64,000 bases of DNA from Tupaia tana (GCA_026018925.1 JAKSZU010000011.1:11977485-12041484), one strand, 5' to 3'. Positions 39,641-50,358 are shown, counted from the first letter of the stretch. The notes: generated by a model from the letters alone, not told the origin. Made by a program: numbers and translations.

Positions 39641-41159
39641 CCGGCAATGGCAGGGGCCCGGGAAGGGCTGCCCAAGTCCGGTGGTCTTGGAAAGATGCAC
39701 GGGAGATCTGGGTCCAGGAAGCAGCACTGACCCAGCGCGACGTCTCCGCCCCGGAGCCCAGAGTCTGCTCACTCGCCGACGGTCGTGTTGCCCCGGTTCA
39801 GGCTGCCTGGCCGCGTCGGGGCCGCCCACTTGCTGGTCAGCTGAGCCTGGCTGGCCACAAGCCCAAGCCCCATCGGCAGGCTTGATCCAGGGGTGCCGCG
39901 ACTCCCAGCCAGCTGCCCCCCTCTGATCCAGCTCTCCCAGCCAGCGCCCCCTCCTCGGATCAGCTCCCCCAGGCCGAAGCTCAGAACCTGAAAGTGGCTT
40001 GCTCCTAGGGTTCTGGCCTGGCCCCAGAGCTACACGGGACCCGCTGGCCAAGTCAGCTGGCTGTTTATTGTCCGGGTGACAGTTGGGAGGCCTCGCCGTC
40101 CTCTAATCACTGAGCTCGTGGTCACAGCTTGACTAGGACGTGAAGTTTCTAAAGTCCTTTTCGTGTGGAGAGGGGAGAGGGAGGTGACCTTACAGGACAA
40201 CCCCTTTACTAATCCTGTCTCACCCCAGGATTGTTGTAAAGACTAAATGAACGGTTACTGTCGATTGTGTCAGCAGAACCAACATTCTGTTAAACACTGC
40301 CCAAATCCCAGAGACTGAATCTATTTGTCATTTAGCTCCTGACCTACTTCCCAAAGAACAAAGTAGCAACATTTGAAGGAAAATGCTGCCTGTAACTTAT
40401 GGGTGTGTGTGTAGGGGGCATGCAGGGAGGAGAAGAAAGATAGGGGTTTGAAAGCATTATGGGATGCGTTTGGGAAGTATCCTGTGGCATCATAAGGGGA
40501 AATAAGAGCCTGGCCTTGCCGAGGTCCCGGGGTTGCTTTGGGCTGGGGAGAAGAGGAGACTCCCTCCTTCGCATTTGGGCAGAGTTTATGCGCTGCTGCC
40601 TGAAGCTGGAGCGAGCTTTCTCGGGCAGTCAGCAGAGTGCGTTCCGGAGATCCTGTCGGTTCTGCATTTTGAGAACGTGAGCGTGTTGGAGAGGCTCCGC
40701 TGTGCTCCTCAGCATTCCCAGTTCCTTTGCTGAGCCCGAGATGTACAAGAAACCAAGTGGGTTGCTTGTCCTTATTCTATGAAGACCTGGAGCCGCCCTG
40801 TTTTTAGTTCAGAAGCCCCGGGGGAGATGCCTGTAGGGACGGTCTTCTGGTGGCCACAGTGTTTCAGGAAGTACTGATGGGGAAATCTGGCTGGTGGATG
40901 TCTGTCTGGGAGGAGTGTCCCTAGCTGGTCTCAGACAGCTGTGTTGTGGGTGGGGCTGAGGCAGAGTGAGTGGCCCTGCCTATTCTTGGGTGAAAGGGAG
41001 GGTGGACCAGGCCCAGGGGACAAAGCGAGTTATCGGCTGGGACAGCCTTGGGTGTGTCTGTCACATCTCCTGGCGCACACACACTTAGGAAATCTCTGGG
41101 CCTAAGGGCCTTGCGGACCACTCCCGGTCAGCAGCTTGCAACAAAGACGCCCATCTGTG
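39641..41159 (+). other. GAS7: GAS7 intron 1, repeat-poor 5' part
   Basis: No SINE occurs until 41286. A weak MIR-like trace lies at 40210-40255 (CAGGATTGTTGTAAAGACTA). The stretch 39641-40060 is still GC-rich with clustered CpG, and could hold promoter-proximal elements. Confidence 0.6.
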
Positions 41160-41285
41160 TGAGCGATGCCATGGAGAGGGCCCTCCATTTGTTGACCACC
41201 TTCTAGGCACCAGGCCTGGCACATCCGTTGTCATCAGGTTCCCTGCCAGCTCTGTGAAGGGTGAGGTACTGCCCTCATTTTATCT
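41160..41285 (-). repeat. MIR-like fragment, left part
   Basis: CACCAGGCCTGGCACATCCG, GTGAGGTACTGCCCTCATTT: antisense MIR. It appears to resume at 41827 (CATTTTATAGGTAAGCAGAC). Confidence 0.5.
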
Positions 41286-41405
41286 TACTTTTATTTATTA
41301 TTATTTTTCAGAGTTTCTATAGGGCACATGTGCTGTCAGGGAGAGACAGAGAGGCAAAGTGAGAAGGCATCCCCTAGGAGGATGGTTGCCCCACAGTCCC
41401 TCTCT
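41286..41405 (-). repeat. SINE-C, left piece of a split copy
   Basis: (TTA)n tail, CAGAGTTTCTATAGGGCACA, CATCCCCTAGGAGGATGG, stopping at CCACAGTCCCTCTC. Confidence 0.85.
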
Positions 41406-41675
41406 TTTTTTTAATAGAGAGATTTTTGCTTAGGGTGCGTGTGCTTACTGGAAATACAGAAAGAAACAGAGACAGAAAGCGAGAAATTACCCCCCCCCCC
41501 CCGGGAGGATGGCCACACCACAATCCATTCTCCATTCTCCTCTTGGGGTTTTGGGCATGCACACACAGACACACACATGCCTAGTGTGACTCTGAAGCCT
41601 TCAGGTCCGAAACTGGAACCTTGGTTGGTTGTGTGGGAGTCTAGCAATATAACTGTTATGCCATCTACTGGTCCC
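41406..41675 (-). repeat. SINE-A inside a SINE-C
   Basis: GAGAGATTTTTGCTTAGGGT to CATCTACTGGTCCC; a C14 run sits in the CACCCCCC position. CCACARTCCCKTCTC flanks both sides (41391 and 41676). Confidence 0.93.
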
Positions 41676-41826
41676 CCACAATCCCGTCTCCATTTCTCCT
41701 TTTGGGATTTTGGCCATACATGTACATACACCTAGTGTGTTTTTCAAGCCACTGGGTCTGGGCTGAAACCATGCTGTCAGGCATGTGGGATCCAGTTGCC
41801 TGAAGCACCACACCACTGGCTGGCCC
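41676..41826 (-). repeat. SINE-C, right piece of a split copy
   Basis: CTCCTTTTGGGATTTTGGCC, GTGGGATCCAGTTGCCTGAA, CCACTGGCTGGCCC. Confidence 0.85.
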
Positions 41827-41915
41827 ATGTGTCATTTTATAGGTAAGCAGACTGAGTATGAGACGGAATTAGGCTTACACATTTGGTTAGCAGCGAGGTG
41901 CCTGTGCCTTTTCTA
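41827..41915 (-). repeat. MIR-like fragment, right part
   Basis: TCATTTTATAGGTAAGCAGACTG and CACATTTGGTTAGCAGC: continuation of the MIR begun at 41160. TCATTTTA is also the SINE-C target duplication. Confidence 0.45.
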
Positions 41916-41983
41916 AACATGATAGCTGAGGCTCAGCTGTGCTAAAAGCCAAGCGAGGGACAGGTGCAGATGCATGAGGAAAA

Positions 41984-42206
41984 GGGCAGGCACAGGACTT
42001 CAAGGAGCTGGATCCCTCCTGGCTGACGATGTGGTTCAAATCCAGCCTTGGGGGCCTAAAAAACACACCACCCATGTGTATGTGCCCCAGATCCCTACAG
42101 CAAGTGGAAATGGAGAAGATGGGGCAGCGTGACCACGCCCTATGGGGGCATGCTTTCTCTCTCTCCTTGTTTCTTGCTGGTAAGTGCACGTATGCGCTGG
42201 CAAATT
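41984..42206 (+). repeat. SINE-C
   Basis: GGCAGGCACAGGACTTCAAG head, GCCCCAGATCCCTACAGC, GCGCTGGCAAATTAAAAAAA end. Confidence 0.85.
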
Positions 42207-42330
42207 AAAAAAAAAAAGAAAGAAAGGAAAGGAGGAAAGGAGGTAGGGAAGAAGGAAGGGAGGGAGGAAGGAAGACAAAGAAATTAAAAGGAAGAAAGAG
42301 AAAGAAAAAAAAAGGAAGAAGAGAGCAAGT
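42207..42330. repeat. Polypurine tract of about 120 bp
   Basis: An almost uninterrupted run of A and G grown from the SINE-C tail (AGAAAGAAAGGAAAGGAGG..), inside GAS7 intron 1. Confidence 0.92.
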
Positions 42331-44284
42331 ATAGCCCTTGAAGTCATCACATTGGTGACAGCGCTCCTAAGGGAGGCTAGAATGCTGGGGTAACTTGGAG
42401 TGTCTGCCCTGCGCACCCTGCAGTCTGACAGCACTGAGTGCCAGCTGGTTTTCCCACCGGTTAAGGTAGGGGTGGGCCTGGCCCTATGGTCCATGCACTG
42501 AGTGGGTTCCTCAAGGCCAAAACAGATGTGCTTTCAGTAGGGAGGATTGTGAACCAGGTGCCGTGTGTCTGGAGACCTCCTATGTGAATGAGCAGGACCT
42601 CAAGGCTGAGGCTGGGTAGTGGTAGAGGATATGCAAGTAGGTCCCTTGGAGTGGATGCAGAATCCAAGGGCAGACAGGAAAGAGAACGCAGAGCTTCCAC
42701 AGGAATGGTTGGTGGGTCAGCTCGCCAGTGTATAGAATCCTGAGGTTCTGTACCCTGGAGGATCACCGGGTGTTCAGGCAGGGTGGCTGGTACAGAAGGC
42801 CAGAGACCAGGGAAGGGCTCTTAGATATTGGAGGGGGCAGACCCTATGGGATGGCAGCCAGTGGGGTGACTGGCACCAAACTTGCTCAGGAGCCACTGAG
42901 GAAACAAGTATAGACAGGATGGACTATACAGCTTTCTGGGGGAGGAAGGGCTGGTGGGTACACGGCTGAGAATGACACCTCCAGCCTACTCCCCATTCCA
43001 GTCTGCCTGTCATCCTCTGGTGCAAAGGGTGATACCAAGAAACCCCTCCTGGTGGAGGGGTGCAAGGCACCAAAAATGGTACATGCTAAACCGACACTCC
43101 CTAAGGATGTCTTTGTTGTTCAGAGGTGGAGAGGGGAACTGAGAGGCCCTGGCTTTGCAGGAAGCATAGGCCGTGGAGGGAAGTTGGGAGTAACTAAGAG
43201 GGCCCGTAGATCTGCCTCGGTGGTCAGTCAGACCCTGGGAGGAGGCGGGCTTGAAAGGGTTCCTGGTTATTGGAGAAGGACATGGTGAAATGGTGTAGCT
43301 TCCAGAGAAAACCTCAGCTCTCACAGAGGAGTGTAGGGGCTCTGGTAGACCTCAGGACTCTGGCCACAAGCGTCCTGGCTACTTAGGGGTTAGTTCAGTG
43401 CCCTTCCCAGAATACCAGAAGAAAGGAACCAAGTACATCCAGAAAAAACGAATGGAGTCTAGTAGCCAAGACCCTTAGCTGACTGTGATATATAGAAAAA
43501 CCTTTAGGTAAGAGCACCTGGAAAAATCTTTCTTGAGGGTTTCTTCAGCCATGAAGAGGAACAGAGAAATGGAGAAGGGATTGCAGCATGACCACACCCA
43601 TTGGGGCCAGACACAGTAGAGGATGAGCAGAGTTCGTAAAAGAGACCTGAGACTAAGGCTGCAGGCTGTGGAAGCATGATTGCAAGCTCCGAGCCAGACC
43701 CGAAATGACCTCCATAGATCTGGGAGCCATCCGGGGATATGCCTGCCGGCCTTCTGTGGTACACAGCAGCTGAGAAACGGCTCCTGGGGAAGATGCATAG
43801 GAGAAACAAAACCTTCCCCAGGTTTCCTCATGGGGAAGATCTGGGAAGTCGGACATGGTTCCAGGATCAAGCCAATGGCAGGAGGGCCCAGTGGGTCCAA
43901 GAATTCCTCGTGACCTGCTCTTACCTTGATTGGAGAGAAGAAATTAGGGACTTGGAAGATACTGTAAGACATCTGCAAAAACTCCCAAGAGTTGTGGGAA
44001 ATCATTCCGGGGGATAATGAAATCGGAACGCGAGCACCATAGGGCTTTCTTTGAGTTAGGTGCTATTCTTGGCTGGAAGGACTGGACCTCAGTATGATAC
44101 TGTTTGCTGTGGAAGTAGAATGGCTGCACAGACTCACCCTTGAACTTGATCTCCTTCTTTCTACGTTTTCTTCTCCCATTTAGGGTTCATGTACTTATGC
44201 TGCTGGGGCTTCTAAGGGGTCGTGATGGGAGAGAGCAGGCCATGCTATGGATAATATTGTACAAGAATGATATTTTATCTGTTG
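42331..44284. other. GAS7 intron 1, largely unassigned
   Basis: 42475-42660 weakly resembles SINE-D (CGTGTGTCTGGAGACCTCCT). 43558-43606 is a short plus-strand SINE-C/A body piece (GAGAAATGGAGAAGGGATTG, CATGACCACACCCATTGGGG). Open frames, including 43475-44005 (-) and 43739-44017 (+), show no recognised domain. Confidence 0.45.
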
Positions 44285-44770
44285 CTATGTAATAAGCCAC
44301 TCCAAAACTTGGTCTCTTAAAACAACACATCCTTATTGTCTCACACGGTTATGTGGATTGACAGGGCTCAGCTACGTGGTTCTTCTGTTGGTCTGTCTCA
44401 GTGTCTCTCACACAGTGGCGGTCTGGGGTTGGAGTCCTAGAAGCTCAGTTGGGCTGGAACCTCTTCACTGGCCTGTGATGCCTTGGCACTCTTCCACGTA
44501 GTCTCCCTCTCCATGTGCTGTTTCATTCTCCAGAACTGTCCCACATGGCCTTTCTCTCAGCAGTGTAGTAGGAATTCCTGCTGGAGTTTGGCTTCCACGA
44601 ATGCAAAAGGTGCACTTGTCAGGCCTCCTTAATGGCTTAGGCCCAGAACCAGCACATCTGGTAAAGTGAGTCACACACGGCCATGTGCAGAGTCAGTGTG
44701 GAAGGGAGATGGATACCGGTGTGGATACCAAGAAGGCATGGTTCACTGAGGGCCACTCTGCAGATGAGCT
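44285..44770 (-). repeat. MaLR/ERVL-type LTR remnant
   Basis: GCTATGTAATAAGCCACTCC, CTCTTAAAACAACACATCCT, TTGTCTCACACGGTTATGTG and CATGGCCTTTCTCTCAGCAG follow the antisense LTR order also seen at 3375-3735. Confidence 0.62.
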
Positions 44771-45048
44771 ACTTCGTAAGGGAAGGGAAAACACACATGG
44801 GACAGATGATCCATTAGAGGGAAGCTGTGCCAGGCCAGTCTGAGAGAGCGAGCCCCCAGAGGGGGGTAAAATGCAAAAGACTTGGCTCTTCTGCTTGGAG
44901 ATTTTCCATTGCTATCCCTGGAAGATGTTTTTCAAAAAGATGCCTGAGTTGTTTCATAAAGGCCTCATAATAAATGATACAGCTAGATTATGAAAGCAGA
45001 TATGCCTGACCCTGAAGCCTGGGCCTGTCCACTAAGTCATTGACATTT

Positions 45049-45311
45049 AGTGGTCCCCCTTATCTGTGGTTTTGCTTTCCATAGTGTCATTACCCATGGT
45101 CAACTGCATTCTGAAAATATTAAATGAAAAGTTCCTAAAATATTCATGTTTTAAATTGTGTGCCATTCGGAGTAGCGGGATGAGATCTCACACTGTCCTG
45201 GTAGTGACATAAATCTTCCCTTTGTCGAGTGTATCCATGTGGTATGTGCCACTTGCCCATTGTTCACTTTGAAGCCTCTTGGTTAGCAGGTTTTAAAAAT
45301 ATAATATATGA
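45049..45311 (+). mobile_element. Tigger-type (TcMar) DNA transposon, left part
   Basis: AGTGGTCCCCCTTATCTGTG, GGTTTTGCTTTCCATAGTG, CATGGTCAACTGCATTCTGA and CGGAGTAGCGGGATGAGATC are Tigger/MER28-type terminal sequence. The internal transposase region is absent. Confidence 0.78.
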
Positions 45312-45394
45312 AGGTACTTCAAAAGATTCATGGAAAAATGAAATCAAAGTACAAGTTTATTTTGGTGCAAGAAACTTGAAATTTATGCATTTTA
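45312..45394. mobile_element. Mariner-like MITE (copy 3), left part, inside the Tigger
   Basis: GGTACTTCAAAAGATTCATG, AAGTTTATTTTGGTGCAAGA. It resumes at 45699 after a SINE-A. Confidence 0.78.
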
Positions 45395-45407
45395 AAAAAT
45401 CATATGC

Positions 45408-45685
45408 TAGGACCAGCAGTTGGCGTAATGGCCATGTTGGTGGTCTTCCATGTAGTTGACTGCAGTTTGAATCCTGGACCCAGTGGCTTAAACTCACGCC
45501 AGGTGCGTGTGCGTGCGTGCCCAAGATCCCGAGAGGAGAATGGAGAAGAAGGGATGGTGGCATGGCCGTCCCCCCAGGGGGTGATTTCTCGCTTTCTGTC
45601 TCTCTGTCTCTCTCTGTCTTTCTGACAAGCGCACACACCCTATAGCAACAACCTCTCTAAAAAATATGTATATATATAAATAAAT
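45408..45685 (+). repeat. SINE-A inside the MITE
   Basis: AGGACCAGCAGTTGGCGTAA head; ends ..CTATAGCAACAACCTCTC and (TA)n(AAAT)n. AAAAATCATATGC at 45395-45407 and 45686-45698 is a perfect target duplication. Confidence 0.95.
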
Positions 45686-45698
45686 AAAAATCATATGC

Positions 45699-45800
45699 AT
45701 TTCCATGAACCTTTGCATGTAGAGTTTGATACTTTTTGTGGTTTCCGGCATCCAGTAGGAGTCTCAGAACAAATCCCTTGTAGATAAGGGGACTAATATG
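45699..45800 (+). mobile_element. MITE right end and Tigger right end
   Basis: ATTTCCATGAACCTTTGCAT closes the MITE at about 45720. TTTTTGTGGTTTCCGGCATC, CAGTAGGAGTCTCAGAACAA and TAGATAAGGGGACTAATATG close the Tigger, complementing its left TIR. Confidence 0.75.
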
Positions 45801-47056
45801 CCAGTCTAGCTTTTTCAGACCAGGGCTGCTTAGCGCTGCTGATTAATAGAGAGTATACCTGAGCTCCCCCACCTCTTGTAGTTGGTTGCTGTATTACACA
45901 AATTGATTTTAATATAGGGCTTTCTTCCTGTAATATGAAAATCACCTAAAATGGGTGTGACCTTACACCAGTAATTTTTCAGGCCATCATCGTTCTGTTC
46001 CCTAAAGGTGTTATTAGGGCTGGTGGCTCGTGGGGTATGTAATCATGACCACATACCCCAAGATGCTTTCTGCATCTTCACTGTGTCATCCCGCCCTTTG
46101 ATTTGGGGACTGTGGCCTGCACTTGTAGCCCCTGCTGTTTGAAATTTGACCTTTGGGCCACCACTCTGCCTCTGCTCAGAAAGAGCCACCGCCCTCTTCG
46201 TGCGGAAGTGCTGGACTGGTCAAGTGGCCACTGCAAGGGACTTGAAAGCAAGGCTTAAGGACTCTCTGGATTCAGGGCATCTTCACAAAAGTTCCCTTAG
46301 CAACAAGTCGGCAGGAATCCCTGACCTCTGTTAACTACTCTGGGAATCTCTGACATCCATTACCACCCAGAAACATGAATGAGATGCTGACCTTCTTGTG
46401 CTTGGCTCAGGCAGCAAAAGCCCAGCTTTTATCTGAGGGCTCGGAGACCTTATCTGCGAACACGTGTGCGGGTCTTCACAGCTGAAAGAAACGTTTGGTG
46501 GACCAGGAAGCTTTGTGTATATGTGGTATTATGCCTATTATCAGGCCACCCCAGGGGACATTGTTCTCACAGTTTGTTTCCTTATTACTCACAGCAGCAA
46601 GGCAAAGTATGACAAGCTTTCTAACAGAATGTCAGGACTGATCTCTCGGTACTTAATTGCAAAATTAGTATATTCCTCTCTCTCCCTCATTGCGAGGCTT
46701 CTGCGTGGTATTTATACCTGTGGAGAGAAGTAGGAATGGTGGCCAGCAGGTCTGCCTGGCCTCTCCTTGGCAGACCAGAGCACGAGGTGGCACTGTGAAG
46801 GTGTAGTTGGAATAGATGTTACGAGTCGGGAGGAGTTCTTGTGGAGTCTGGAGAGGACTCACCTCCCTTACCTCTTTCCCCATTCAGTGTCTTCTCCGTC
46901 TGCCCTCTGCTAACGATTTGTTTTATTGTTTTCACTTCCTGGTTCTCTGTATCCACCTTTCTTCTCGAGTTATAAACTGGTATCCAGACTCAATACGCAG
47001 CCACTCAAATTTCACATGTCAAAACCAAACTCATAATCTCTCCTTTTTTTTCTTTC
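45801..47056. other. GAS7 intron 1, unique stretch
   Basis: No repeat or exon recognised over 1.25 kb. An inverted repeat GGGGTATGT..ACATACCCC lies at 46033-46060. Confidence 0.5.
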
Positions 47057-47282
47057 AAGTTTATTTATGCATTTCTTTCAAGAGCTAGAGAAACGGGCGC
47101 GGGGGGAGAGAACCCTCAAAATGATCTTGACACCGTGATCTACCCTCAGCTTTAGCCAACCCTGGATCATGGGTGCTCATAAATCCTGTTCAGGGGTTGT
47201 CTCTGGACATCAAGCTAGATCCTTCCTGTGTGGGTCAGTCTTGCAGAGCATTGGGTTACGACTGCACCACCATCCTGTCCCC
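47057..47282 (-). repeat. SINE-D
   Basis: CAAGTTTATTTATGCATTTC tail, CTTGACACCGTGATCTACCC, CAGAGCATTGGGTTACGACT head end. Confidence 0.83.
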
Positions 47283-47444
47283 TCTCTCTTCTTTCTACTG
47301 CCTTCCACTCCCTCTAAACCATAGTGACTGCCACCGAGTCACCTGACACTCCCCTTACCTTTTCTTTCCTATTCGTGAGGCTTGCGCGAGCCCGTCGTTC
47401 ACCCTTAGAAACATGTCACAGGCCTTCTCCTTCACCTGAACGGG

Positions 47445-48040
47445 TAAACCTTTTCTGTGAAAGGCCAGGACACTTTTCAGGCTTTGCAGGCCAAGAGACA
47501 AAATCAAGTCACAGCTGCCTCTCTGTGATTTGTAGCCCGCCAGAGGCAGTGAGAAGCGGCGAGAGCGCCCCATATGGTCCCTGTCACAGCTCTGCAGCTC
47601 TGCTGCCATCGTGCAAAAAGCAGCCGTAGATCATCCGAAAGGCAATGGGCATGCACGTATTCCAATAACTATTTATGGACACTGGAATTCGAATTTGTTA
47701 TGATGTTCTTGGGCCATAAAGTGTTAGTCTTCCTTTGATTTGTTTTCAAGCATTTAGAGATCTAAAAACCATTTTTTTCGAGGTGTTTGTTTGTTTATTC
47801 CATGACAGGAAGAGAGGGACAGAGAGAGAAGCACCCTCATAGGGTCCTCACACCACGAGCCACTTCCAGCCTCAGCAAGGCCTGGCCACAGGCATGCTTG
47901 GCATGCACAGTGAGGCCACGGGACGTGAACCGGGGTCCTTCTGGTATAGGTCCAGCAATGCATTACTGCTACGCCACCAGCTGGCCCTTAAAAACCATCA
48001 TTAGCTCATGGGTTGACTGTAGTTTGGCATCCCCTGTTCT
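47445..48040 (+). repeat. Old DNA-type repeat, interrupted by SINE-D
   Basis: TTTTCTGTGAAAGGCCAGGA, CAGGCTTTGCAGGCCAAGAG, GCAAAAAGCAGCCGTAGATC, and GGTTGACTGTAGTTTGGCAT after the SINE, match a widespread mammalian repeat, probably hAT-type. Family not fixed. Confidence 0.5.
47773..47988 (-). repeat. SINE-D, full length
   Basis: GTTTGTTTATTCCATGACAG to ACTGCTACGCCACCAGCTGG. TAAAAACCAT at 47763-47772 and 47989-47998 is a perfect target duplication, showing SINE-D was retroposed. Confidence 0.93.
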
Positions 48041-48049
48041 AAGTGGCTC

Positions 48050-48485
48050 ATTCATTCAGCCAGCAGCCTCTCACTGAGTGCCCGTGATAGGCGAAGCGCT
48101 GCTCTATGTGCTGGAGGTAAACTGGTGACCAGCCTAGGAAAAAGGGTAACCATCTGGTTCTTCTGGTTGGGGAGGTAGTAAGCTAGCAACACACCAGGCA
48201 CTTCCATCGTGGTATGAAGCCAATAAAACAGGGCACTGTGGCAGAGTAAGGTTGTGGGGATAGAGAGGTAGCTCAGGGCAGTCAGGGAAGGCTTCTGGAA
48301 GGAGGTCATATTTGACCAGGGACCTGGATGATGTACAGCATCTGGGTGTGTGACTATTTGGGGAATGTAATTTGAGGCAGAAGAAACTACAAATGCATGT
48401 TACCTCTAGAAGGGGAGTGAGCTTGAGTTATGTGGGAGAACCAGAGTTTCCCAGAATGGTGAGAGTGTGCACAAGGGCAAGAGAG
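48050..48485 (-). repeat. L2 LINE 3' part
   Basis: TCATTCATTCAGCCAGCAGC, TGCTGGAGGTAAACTGGTGA, CAGTCAGGGAAGGCTTCTGG and GACCAGGGACCTGGATGATG follow antisense L2. It continues after SINE insertions at 49370. Confidence 0.72.
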
Positions 48486-48541
48486 ACTGGGGATGTGACG
48501 GAGGGAGGAGGCAGGTACAGAACCTGGGGCAGTTGGTTCGC

Positions 48542-48875
48542 TTTTTTTGTTTGTTTGTTTTTAAGTTTGCTATAGGGCGTGTGCAATTGGGAGAGAGACA
48601 GGAGAGAAAAAGAACGTCAGAAAGCACCCTCCAGGGAAGATGGCCATGCTGTAATCCCTCTCCTCCTTTCTCTTCTTGGGATTTTGGGCAAGAAATCACA
48701 CTTCCCTCCCCCCTGGGTGGGGTGGGCGCACTATAATCCCTTCTCCTCTATTCTCCTCTCAGGACTTTGGGCACATGCACTTGGCTTGTTTATCAAGCTG
48801 CCAGTTCTGGGACTTGAACCACGCAGTCAGCCATGTTGTATTCAGTACCTAAGCCACCATGCCACTGGTTGGCCT
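48542..48875 (-). repeat. SINE-C with duplicated mid-body
   Basis: The block from AGAAAGCACCC to GGGATTTTGGGCA (48620-48691) is followed by a second, diverged version (AGAAATCACACTTCCC.. to GGACTTTGGGCA, 48691-48774), giving a 330-bp copy in place of about 250. Confidence 0.85.
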
Positions 48876-48918
48876 GGTTAATTTTCTAAATGCAGTGGAA
48901 AAGCCTTTGACTTTTTTT

Positions 48919-48965
48919 CCTTCAAAGAATGATTTATCTAACTTTATTTATTTATTTATTTATTA
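48919..48965 (-). repeat. SINE-B tail, left piece of a split copy
   Basis: TTCAAAGAATGATTTATCTA and (ATTT)n; body at 49223. AAAGCCTTTGAYTT at 48900 and 49350 flanks the whole SINE-B. Confidence 0.85.
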
Positions 48966-49222
48966 TTTGTTTTGGAGAGGTTTTCGCTATAGGGCGCGTG
49001 CGCTCGCCAGACAGAGAGAGAGACATAGAGACAGAAAGCGAGAAATCACCCCTCAGGGGGGATGGCCACGCCGCAGTCTCTTCTCCTCCATTCTCCTCTC
49101 GGGATCTTGGGCACGCACGCACACGCGCCTGGCGTGAGTTTTAAGCCACCGGGTCCAGGACGCGAACTGCGGTCGACTACGTGGGAGTCCAGCGACATAG
49201 CCATTACGCTAACTGCTGGTTC
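48966..49222 (-). repeat. SINE-A inside a SINE-B
   Basis: Near-consensus reverse copy (GCTATAGGGCGCGTGCGCTC) to CTAACTGCTGGTTCC. Confidence 0.94.
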
Positions 49223-49349
49223 CATTCATTTATTTTAATCTGACCAGACATACACACACGCAGAGAAGCCACCAAGTCCAGGACTCGAACTGTGGTTGGC
49301 CATGTGGGAGTGTACAGCACCTTAATGACCATGCCACCTGCTGGTCCCC
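49223..49349 (-). repeat. SINE-B body, right piece
   Basis: TTTTAATCTGACCAGACATA, a shortened body, GTGTACAGCACCTTAATGAC. Confidence 0.85.
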
Positions 49350-49369
49350 AAAGCCTTTGATTTGATGGA

Positions 49370-49740
49370 AGGAGACGACAGGTTCTGATTTGCTTGTCTT
49401 AACAGTAGGGTGGAGGATGGATTTGAAGAGGGCAGGAGTGGAAGCAGGAAGGCCAGTTAGGAAGCTCGGAGCAGGGTGGTAGAAGTGGAGACCATGAGAC
49501 AGGTAGATCCGGAATGTGTTTTGTAGGTACGTGGGGTCTTCAAAAAGATAATGGAAAATGCGCAATATAATAATATGGGCATAGATTTGAAAATTTTTTT
49601 GCACCAAAATAAACACATACTTTAATTCAATTTTACCCACAGAATTTTAGAAGTTCCCTTTGAAGAGTCAATAGGTCTTGCTGGAAGATTGATTAGGGCT
49701 GCAGGAGGTTTAGAGGAAGGGGGTCTTCACCTCTTGCAAG
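49370..49740 (-). repeat. L2 LINE, continued
   Basis: GGGCAGGAGTGGAAGCAGGA, GACCATGAGACAGGTAGATC and, past the MITE, AATAGGTCTTGCTGGAAGAT match antisense L2. Confidence 0.68.
49531..49659. mobile_element. Mariner-like MITE (copy 4), inside the L2
   Basis: GGGGTCTTCAAAAAGATAAT, TTTTTTGCACCAAAATAAAC and AGAATTTTAGAAGTTCCC: both inverted ends are present and the L2 resumes directly after. Confidence 0.78.
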
Positions 49741-49865
49741 CCAGTTGTGGTGCACTTTTTCTATTTTATTTTTCCCATCAGTCCATTCTTTATTCTGCCG
49801 CTAAAGACCTCTTCCTTAAAATAGTGAAGGAAAGGCAACTAAAAATTGTAAAGAGGTTAATGTTC

Positions 49866-50053
49866 TTTTTTTTTTTTAAAGAATGCTTTTATTTTATTCA
49901 TCATCATTATTATTATTTTAATTTGACCAGAGAGAAACAGAGGCAGAGAGAGAGAGAAAGTGAAAAAGCAAGCCACCAGATCTGGGGTTCAAACCACGGT
50001 CGCCCAGGTGGAGTAGTCCAGCGCACATAACCACCATGCCACCTGCTGGCCCC
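49866..50053 (-). repeat. SINE-B
   Basis: (ATT)n tail, TTTAATTTGACCAGAGAGAA, CCATGCCACCTGCTGGCCCC. AAGAGGTTAATGT at 49852 and 50054 is the target duplication. Confidence 0.93.
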
Positions 50054-50118
50054 AAGAGGTTAATGTCCTTAATGTAAAAAGTGCTCTTATATACCATTCT
50101 TTTAAAATTCAATAAACA

Positions 50119-50358
50119 GGGCTGGCCTATTGCCTGAAGAGCTGGATCCCACATAGCTGACCCGTGGTTCAAGTCCTGGCTCTGGCAGCTTAAGAAGCAC
50201 ATGGGGTACATGTGAGTGCAGGCCCCAAATTCTAGCCGGGTGGAGAAATGGAGAAGGGATTGTGGTGTGACCACTCCCCATTGGAGGATATGTTCTTCCT
50301 TTCTCTCTGCCTGTCTTTGGCAAGTCCACATACCGTCTGGCAAAATAAATAATAAACA
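50119..50358 (+). repeat. SINE-C
   Basis: GGGCTGGCCTATTGCCTGAA head, GGTTCAAGTCC box B, CCGTCTGGCAAAATAAATAA end. Confidence 0.88.

Noticed and set aside
39386-40051. 221-codon minus-strand frame opposite GAS7 intron 1
   Set aside because: GC-rich chance frame with no recognised domain.
43475-44017. Open frames of 176 (-) and 92 (+) codons on opposite strands in unique intron DNA
   Set aside because: No recognised domain; the minus-strand frame includes a SINE body fragment (43558-43606).
46033-46060. Inverted repeat GGGGTATGT..ACATACCCC as a terminator hairpin
   Set aside because: Terminator hairpins are bacterial; here it is a short chance dyad in an intron.
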